Origin: an uncultured Desulfobulbus sp.
Lineage (GTDB): Bacteria; Desulfobacterota; Desulfobulbia; Desulfobulbales; Desulfobulbaceae
Length of the DNA: 64,000 nt
Assembly: GCF_963665445.1 (NCBI RefSeq)
Contig: NZ_OY762276.1
Span: 281,501-345,500, forward strand
Reading direction: 5' to 3'
Within the stretch, counting starts at the first letter, position 1. Every line of letters starts with the position of its first letter. The position numbers and the translations under genes were made by a program. Shown here piece by piece: positions 58,383 to 64,000 of the stretch. The notes under the pieces are model-generated. The model had not been told where the DNA came from and did no database searches. It saw nothing but the letters and a program-made list of their open reading frames with translations.

Positions 58383-59516
58383 TCAAACCTCGGGGGGGGA
58401 ATCGGCGAGTTGCTGTTGAATGGTGAGGAAGGTGGCGAACTCGGCTTCAAAGGCCTCGACCACAGAGGGATCAAAGTGTTTGGATCGCTGCTCGCGAATG
58501 AGGGCGGTGGCCTCTTCCACCGACCAGGGACCTTTATACACCCGGGGCGTGGTGAGGGCGTCAAAGACATCGGCCAGGGCCATCAGGCGGGCGGAGAGGG
58601 GGATCTGGTCACCGGCAAGGCCAAAGGGATAGCCGCTGCCGTCCCATTTTTCGTGGTGGAACAGGGCGATTTCCTTGGCCACCTCCAAAAAGAGCAGGGC
58701 CTCGGGTTTTTCGGTCTCGGTGGCGGTGGTGTCGTAATGGGGCAGGGTGGCCGCAATGGCCCGTTCAATGGCATTGCTGCCGATCTGGCAGTGGCTCTGC
58801 ATGCACGCCCATTCCTCGGCGTCGAGCTTGCCCGGTTTGAGCAGGATATTGTCGGGGATGCCGATTTTGCCTATATCGTGCAGGGGCGCGGCCTTGACGA
58901 TGCGCTTGAGCGCGTTTTCTTCAAGCAGGGGGGCAAACTCAGGTTTCTGCTGGAGATGGCGCGCCAGTGTCTCCACGTAGGCCTGGGTGCGGGCGATGTG
59001 GTTGCCGAGCTCGGAGTCGCGGGTCTCCGCCAGCTGGGCCATGGCCGCCAGGCTCACATCCTGAATGAGCAGGTTGTCGCGCATGCGCCGTTTGACCTCG
59101 GCCTCGAGCCAGGCATTGTGACTCTTGAGCCGGTCCCGGGCCTGTTTGACCTCCACATGGACCTGCACCCGCGACAGCACCACCGTGGGTTTGATCGGCT
59201 TGACGATGTAGTCGACCGCGCCACACTGGAGACCATGCTCCTCGTCCATGGTGTCGTCGAGGGCGGTGACAAAGATGACCGGAATTTCGGCGGTCTGGGG
59301 CTGTTGGCGCAGCCGCTCGAGCACGGCAAAGCCATCCATGCCCGGCATCATCACATCCAAAAGTATCAGATCCGGCCTGGGGTCACGGACCGCGGCCTCC
59401 AGTGCCTGCGGTCCTGATTTGCAGACCCGCACCGTGTAGGCGGGGCGAAGCAGGCCGGAGAGGACGGTGAGATTTGCGGGTTCGTCGTCAACAATGAGAA
59501 TGATCGGCGCGGTCAT
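58383..59516 (-). CDS. Response regulator with HD-GYP domain
   Basis: 377 residues. The receiver domain (IILIVDDEPANL, phospho-acceptor LILLDVMMPGMDG) is joined by a helix to an HD-GYP phosphodiesterase with HDIGKIGIPDNILLKPGKL and HHEKWDGSGYPFGLAGD, so the metal ligands and GYP triad are intact. It should hydrolyse c-di-GMP when phosphorylated, probably by one of the flanking hybrid kinases. Confidence 0.93.
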   Translation of the reverse strand: MTAPIILIVDDEPANLTVLSGLLRPAYTVRVCKSGPQALEAAVRDPRPDLILLDVMMPGMDGFAVLERLRQQPQTAEIPVIFVTALDDTMDEEHGLQCGAVDYIVKPIKPTVVLSRVQVHVEVKQARDRLKSHNAWLEAEVKRRMRDNLLIQDVSLAAMAQLAETRDSELGNHIARTQAYVETLARHLQQKPEFAPLLEENALKRIVKAAPLHDIGKIGIPDNILLKPGKLDAEEWACMQSHCQIGSNAIERAIAATLPHYDTTATETEKPEALLFLEVAKEIALFHHEKWDGSGYPFGLAGDQIPLSARLMALADVFDALTTPRVYKGPWSVEEATALIREQRSKHFDPSVVEAFEAEFATFLTIQQQLADSPPEV

Positions 59517-59584
59517 AGTACACTATTCCTCGTTGGGCCTGCCCCAGGCAGGGGCAGGTGAAACAGTAGCAGGTGAAACAGGCA

Positions 59585-61720
59585 TCAGAGCCCGAAACTC
59601 CCGGTGCGCAGTCCCTGTTCAAACTCCTCCCGGGTGATGGGACGACTGAACAGATATCCCTGCAGTTCATCGCAGGCAATGGCGTCCAGCACCTTGAGCT
59701 GCTCCTCGGTTTCGACCCCCTCGGCAATGACCTTGAGATCGAAACTCTTGGCAATGCCGACAATGGATTGGAGCAGGGAGACGCTGTTGTTGTGCCCGGA
59801 AATATTTTGCACGAACGATTTGTCGATTTTCAGGGTGGTCAGCGGAAAGATCTGCAGATGGCTGAGCGCCGAGTAGCCGGTGCCGAAGTCATCGATGGCA
59901 ATGGCAATGCCCATCTCCTTGAATTTTTGGAGCGAGGCAACGGCTTGGTCCGTGTTTTCCATCATCACCCGTTCGGTCAGCTCCAATTCGAGATGGTGCG
60001 GATCCAGCCCGGTTTGCTCGAGGACCTCCATGATGCGGCTGGCCAGTTTCTTGAAGTTGACATTCTGTCCGGAAATATTGATCGCCATGCGGCACCCCTC
60101 GAACAGCCCCTCCCTGACCCACAGGCTGGCCTGGGTGCAGGCCTGGACGATCACCCAGTCGTTGATCGAATGGATAAAGCCGCTCTCCTCGGCAAAGGGG
60201 AGGAACGTATACGGCGCCACCAGCCCCTGCTCCGGGTCCTGCCAGCGGATCAGCGCCTCGACGCCGGTCATCTTCTTGTCCTGGTTGCAGAACTGAGGCT
60301 GGTAGTAGAGCTCGAACTCGTTGTTCTGCAGGGCGCGGCGCAGGCTGTTGGCCAACTGAAAACGGGCATGGGCGGCATCGTTCATCTCATGCTGGAAGAA
60401 CTGATAATTGTTGCGCCCCTTTTCCTTGGCCTCGTACATGGCGGTATCCGCGTTCTTGAGCAGGGTGTCCAAGTCTTCGCTGTCATCGGGAAAAACGCTG
60501 ATGCCGACACTGGCAGACAGGGCGATAGACTGGTCGTTCCACAGGATCGGCTGTTCGATGACCTGGGTGATGCGTTCGGCGAGATTGGCGATATGATCCA
60601 GGGAGCTGAAGTTGGCGGAGAGCACGGTGAACTCGTCCCCCCCAAGGCGGGAGATGATGGAGGACGGCTGCTCGCTCTGGGAACGGGAGAGGATGTCCGA
60701 CTGACGAAGTACGCTTTTCAACCGGTCTGCCACGGTGATGAGTACCTTGTCGCCCACCGGATGGCCCAGGGTATCGTTGATGCGTTTGAAGTGATCCAGA
60801 TCGATGAAGAGGATGGCGATCTTCTTGCCGCTACGAAAGGTCTGCGGCTGGATCTTGGTCCAGTGTTCGCGGAACAGGGTGCGGTTGGCTAGCCCGGTGA
60901 GGTTGTCGTAATAGGCGAGGTAACGAATCTGGTCCTCGGCCTGTTTGAGTTCGGTGATATCCTGGACCACGCCCACCACCATGGAGGGGCGATCCTTGCG
61001 ATCGAAGACGATCTCCCCCTGGTTGAAGATGATGCGTTCCTGACCGCTGGGGAGCACGATGCGATAGTTGAGCGAAAAGGAGTGCCCCTCGTTTTGCGCC
61101 TCGTGCATCAGATGTTTCACCGTATGCCGCTCGGAGAGGACGATCTGGGCAAACAGGGATTCGTAAAGGTCGGGATCGCTGACACCGAATTGCTGCGGAT
61201 CCTGGGCGGAGAGGTGGAATTTGCCGCTCTCCAGATGCAGTTCCCAGTGCCCCAGACGGGCAATCTGTTGGGCCCTGAAAACCCGTTGCTGGCTCATCTT
61301 GAGATCGTTGAGAATGGAGCCCGAGCGCAACCAGTAACGAACCCGGTAGCCGAGGATCAGCATATTGATCGGTTTGCTGATAAAGTCGGTGGCACCGGCA
61401 TCAAAGGCGCTGGTAATGGTTTGCGCATCTTCCAGGCCGGTGACCATCACTACCGGGGTGTGCTCGCCCCCCGGGGTCTGGCGCAGGCGGCGACAGGTTG
61501 CAAAGCCATCCATGTCCGGCATGATGATGTCGAGCAGGATCAACTCCGGCGGCTGGTCTCCAAAACGGGCCAGCGCCTCTTCGCCGCTGCCGGCCTCGAC
61601 CACCTCGTAGCCAGCATTTTCAAGGGTAAAGCGCAGCTGGAGCCGAGCGGCAAAATCATCGTCGACCACGAGGATCAGCGGTCGTCTTTCATCGGAGGGG
61701 ATGGGTGTCGGTTCACTCAT
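59585..61720 (-). CDS. REC-PAS-GGDEF-EAL regulator
   Basis: 711 residues. The receiver has VVDDDFAARLQLRF and LILLDIIMPDMDG. A PAS domain (about 160-280) precedes GGDEF with an intact motif (SRLGGDEFTVLSANF). The EAL domain also looks intact (VEALIRWQDPEQG, ELTERVMMEN, IDDFGTGYSALSHL, KIDKSFV, AEGVETEEQ). It may both make and break c-di-GMP, the balance being set by phosphorylation. It overlaps the upstream kinase stop by four bases. Confidence 0.93.
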   Translation of the reverse strand: MSEPTPIPSDERRPLILVVDDDFAARLQLRFTLENAGYEVVEAGSGEEALARFGDQPPELILLDIIMPDMDGFATCRRLRQTPGGEHTPVVMVTGLEDAQTITSAFDAGATDFISKPINMLILGYRVRYWLRSGSILNDLKMSQQRVFRAQQIARLGHWELHLESGKFHLSAQDPQQFGVSDPDLYESLFAQIVLSERHTVKHLMHEAQNEGHSFSLNYRIVLPSGQERIIFNQGEIVFDRKDRPSMVVGVVQDITELKQAEDQIRYLAYYDNLTGLANRTLFREHWTKIQPQTFRSGKKIAILFIDLDHFKRINDTLGHPVGDKVLITVADRLKSVLRQSDILSRSQSEQPSSIISRLGGDEFTVLSANFSSLDHIANLAERITQVIEQPILWNDQSIALSASVGISVFPDDSEDLDTLLKNADTAMYEAKEKGRNNYQFFQHEMNDAAHARFQLANSLRRALQNNEFELYYQPQFCNQDKKMTGVEALIRWQDPEQGLVAPYTFLPFAEESGFIHSINDWVIVQACTQASLWVREGLFEGCRMAINISGQNVNFKKLASRIMEVLEQTGLDPHHLELELTERVMMENTDQAVASLQKFKEMGIAIAIDDFGTGYSALSHLQIFPLTTLKIDKSFVQNISGHNNSVSLLQSIVGIAKSFDLKVIAEGVETEEQLKVLDAIACDELQGYLFSRPITREEFEQGLRTGSFGL

Positions 61721-64000
61721 GGCATGTCATCGGGTTGGACGAGGATGTGGAGAAGTCCCTCTCTGAGCTGGGTGAGGAACTCGGGGTCCGCTGTCTGGTG
61801 GTGCTGCAGGGCGGTATGGAGCTGCTGTGCCCTCTCGGCCCAAACCTGCAGCCCGCATTGCAGCAGGGTCCCCTTGAGGGTGTGGGCGGCTTTGGCCAGG
61901 TCGGTTGTGTTTCCCTGCGCCTGGGCCCGCTCTGCCGCGGCAAGTTGTGCGGTCAGGCTCTGCCGGGCTGCGGCGAGGATTTTTTCAATCTGATCAGGGG
62001 TGAGATTGGTCGAGCGCTGCAGGTGGGCGCGCATCTTTGCAACGCTCGGCTGCATTGGTTGAGCTGTTGCGGCCGCCGAGGGCGGCTCCTCGGGCAGCGT
62101 CGTCTCCCCGGGCGGCAGAGACTGTTCGGTCACGGTTCTGAGGACTTCGGCCAAGCGGGCGGTGTCAAAGGGCTTGCTCACGTAGGCATCCATGCCGCTG
62201 GCAAGGCAGATCTCGTCGTCGCCACCCAGGGCATGGGCGGTCATGGCCACCACCGGAAGATGGCCGCCGCGGAGTTTTTGCCGGAGAATCTGCTCCACAT
62301 TGGGGGGGAGTTTCACGCTCAAGGGCTTATCCGCCTCCAGGGTGCGGATGATGGTGGTCGCTGCCAAGCCGTCGAGGATCGGCATCTGCACATCCATCAG
62401 CACTAGATCGAAGCGACCGAAGGCCAGGTTGACCAGGGCCTCGATGCCGTTGGTGGCGGTGGTGATGATATGGTCCTGTTCGAGCATCATGCCGGCCACA
62501 TCGCGGTTGACCTCGTTGTCATCCACCACCAGAATCCGCAATTTTCGAGGAAGGGCCGCCGACGTTTCCACAAGAGGTTCCGGGTCTTCGCTTGCAAGAG
62601 GGGAGGAGCAGGGTTCAAGCGGCAACCGGCAGGAAAAAATGCTGCCTTGGTGTTCCTCGCTCTCCGCGCTCATCGATCCCCCCATGAGGGCGGTGAGTTG
62701 GGTGCAGATGGCCAGTCCCAGGCCGGCACCCCCGTATCTGCGGGCATAGGAGTTGTCGACCTGCTCGAATCGGTTGAAAATTGCGGGCAGTTTATCCGCG
62801 GGGATACCGATGCCGCTATCCCTCACCTGGAGCACGAGTTGTTCCGGTTCATCCGTTGTTCCGGCAGGTTCCCGGTCGATGTGCAGAGCGATTGTGCCCG
62901 CCTCGGTGAATTTGATCGCGTTGCCCAGGAGGTTGATCAGAATCTGGCGAATACGGAGGGCGTCGCCCCGGATCCATTGGGGAAGAGACGGGTCGTAGTG
63001 GAGTTGGAACTGAAGCCCCTTGGTGCTGGCCTGCACCCCCATGAACGAGTGCACCGAATCGATCAGCTGACGGAGCTCAAGGGGCGCCGGATGCAACTCC
63101 AGTTGACCGGCCTCCATCTTGGAGACATCCAGGATATCACCAAGCAGCCCCAATAACTCCTCCGCGGATTGCTTGACCGTGGCCAGGCAATGGTGCCTTT
63201 TCTTTTCATCCGCGGTTTCCATGGCCAGGTGGGCCATGCCGAGGATGGCATTCATCGGCGTACGGATTTCATGGCTCATGTTGGCCAGGAACTGGGATTT
63301 GGCCATATTGGCGCTTTCAGCCTCCTCTTTGGCCTGCATCAGGGCCAGTTCCGCCTCTTTGCGCAGGGTGGTGTCGCGGCCGACACCGGCGTACTCGAGC
63401 AGTTGCCCCTTGGGGTCAAAGATTTTGCGATCGGTCCAGGAGAGCCATTTGTCGTTCTTCCCCGGGCGGACGATGCGGTACTCAAAACTGGCCACCGGGT
63501 TCTCCTTGGTGAGGCCTGCCAGCATCGTCAATTTTTTCTGCAGGTTTTCCGCCGAGATAAATAACTTGAAATCCTTGCCGATGAGCTGGTCGCGGGATTG
63601 TTCAAAGTAGCGGCAAAAGGCCTCGTTGACAAAGGTGATCACCCCGTTGGGCAGAGAGCGGCAGACCAGTTCGGTTTGGTCTTCGACAATGGCCCGGTAC
63701 CTGGCTTCGCTCGCCTCCAGCTCCCTGGCGTGGTCCGCGGCTTCCCGTTCTCGCTGTTGCAGGCGCGCCGCCATCTGGTTAAAGGCCTCCGCCAGATGGT
63801 CCAGTTCAACAGGTCCGTTCATGGCGATGCGATTTTCCAGGTCGCCCCGGCTGATGCGATCGACCCCCTCCTGGAGTCGGGCCAAGGGGTCGATGAACTG
63901 TCGTTTGAGCAGACTTCGCATCACCAGGGTGAGGACGAGCAGCATCAGGCCGGAGGCGGCCAACATGAGGAGCAAGGCGCGCTGACTGGCCGCAGAGGCT
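61717..64000 (-). CDS. Hybrid histidine kinase with HAMP, PAS, REC and Hpt (5' part outside window)
   Basis: At least 761 residues; the reading frame is open to the right edge, so the N-terminal sensor is missing. Visible in order are a membrane helix, HAMP (FIDPLARLQEGVDRISRGDL), PAS, the kinase core (FLANMSHEIRTPMNAILGM, DSGIGIPADKLPAIF, GGAGLGLAICTQL), a receiver (VLMDVQMPILDG) and Hpt (AAHTLKGTLLQCG). Probably phosphorylates the downstream receivers in this cluster. Its stop overlaps the next start (ATGA). Confidence 0.9.
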   Translation of the reverse strand, partial: ASAASQRALLLMLAASGLMLLVLTLVMRSLLKRQFIDPLARLQEGVDRISRGDLENRIAMNGPVELDHLAEAFNQMAARLQQREREAADHARELEASEARYRAIVEDQTELVCRSLPNGVITFVNEAFCRYFEQSRDQLIGKDFKLFISAENLQKKLTMLAGLTKENPVASFEYRIVRPGKNDKWLSWTDRKIFDPKGQLLEYAGVGRDTTLRKEAELALMQAKEEAESANMAKSQFLANMSHEIRTPMNAILGMAHLAMETADEKKRHHCLATVKQSAEELLGLLGDILDVSKMEAGQLELHPAPLELRQLIDSVHSFMGVQASTKGLQFQLHYDPSLPQWIRGDALRIRQILINLLGNAIKFTEAGTIALHIDREPAGTTDEPEQLVLQVRDSGIGIPADKLPAIFNRFEQVDNSYARRYGGAGLGLAICTQLTALMGGSMSAESEEHQGSIFSCRLPLEPCSSPLASEDPEPLVETSAALPRKLRILVVDDNEVNRDVAGMMLEQDHIITTATNGIEALVNLAFGRFDLVLMDVQMPILDGLAATTIIRTLEADKPLSVKLPPNVEQILRQKLRGGHLPVVAMTAHALGGDDEICLASGMDAYVSKPFDTARLAEVLRTVTEQSLPPGETTLPEEPPSAAATAQPMQPSVAKMRAHLQRSTNLTPDQIEKILAAARQSLTAQLAAAERAQAQGNTTDLAKAAHTLKGTLLQCGLQVWAERAQQLHTALQHHQTADPEFLTQLREGLLHILVQPDDMP

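Overview
The window has two parts. Positions 1 to about 19.9 kb are a chromosomal integron, and 20 to 64 kb is ordinary, more GC-rich bacterial chromosome. No rRNA or tRNA was recognised. The taxon is inferred, not proven. A large c-di-GMP/phosphorelay cluster, a stand-alone FAD/Fe-S D-lactate dehydrogenase, a thiosulfate-type transporter pair and MITE-like repeats of the kind I associate with sulfate reducers and their relatives fit Desulfobacterota, perhaps Desulfobulbales.

Integron, 1-19.9 kb. The start of an integron integrase gene lies on the minus strand at the left edge (1-414). It faces a putative attI (crossover 646/647) and a row of AT-rich plus-strand gene cassettes. The cassettes encode a YdjM-like membrane hydrolase, membrane proteins, a nucleotidyltransferase-like protein, a TPR protein, a YeeE/YedE transporter pair, a DUF1801 protein, an ABM-like protein, a GFA enzyme, two methyltransferases, an MFS exporter and a Cdd1-like HhH protein. 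The array proves itself internally. Each cassette should begin with GTTRRRY complementary to the RYYYAAC (R'') box in its own attC. This is exact for cassettes starting at 646, 1464, 2208, 3883, 12300 and 13219, and off by one base for those starting at 10408 and 11550.

The most unusual feature is a GC-rich block (233-234 bp, or 63 bp in its short form) wedged into seven different attC sites, always ending exactly at the GTT crossover triplet. The short form is two hairpins. The long form is the same two hairpins with a 170-bp addition bounded by 6-bp direct repeats, and the addition contains a further long stem. An eighth attC keeps only the final 15-nt arm. I know of no described element with this architecture.

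The array is broken up by an ISL3-family IS (with 8-bp target duplication), an IS91-type element carrying a tyrosine recombinase and an HUH transposase, and a second IS91-associated recombinase fragment cut by an ISKra4-type IS. A reverse-oriented yoeB/yefM toxin-antitoxin pair closes the array.

Chromosome, 20-48 kb. Present are two related SHOCT-like secreted proteins, a secreted LamG-like protein, a SNF2/SWIM helicase, D-lactate dehydrogenase, a VF530 protein, a CPBP protease, an MscS channel, a GNAT acetyltransferase, a DUF364 protein, a DODA-type dioxygenase, a periplasmic binding protein with a diguanylate cyclase, a CoA transferase, a probable lysozyme inhibitor followed by a lysozyme, a DUF900 hydrolase, and an Mrp cation/proton antiporter operon with fused A and B subunits.

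Chromosome, 48.8-64 kb. All genes are on the minus strand and all are signalling genes. In transcription order they are a hybrid histidine kinase (runs off the right edge), REC-PAS-GGDEF-EAL, REC-HD-GYP, a 1931-residue CBS/PAS hybrid kinase, EAL-CBS-GGDEF, and a chemoreceptor-like protein. Together they look like a phosphorelay controlling c-di-GMP synthesis and breakdown.
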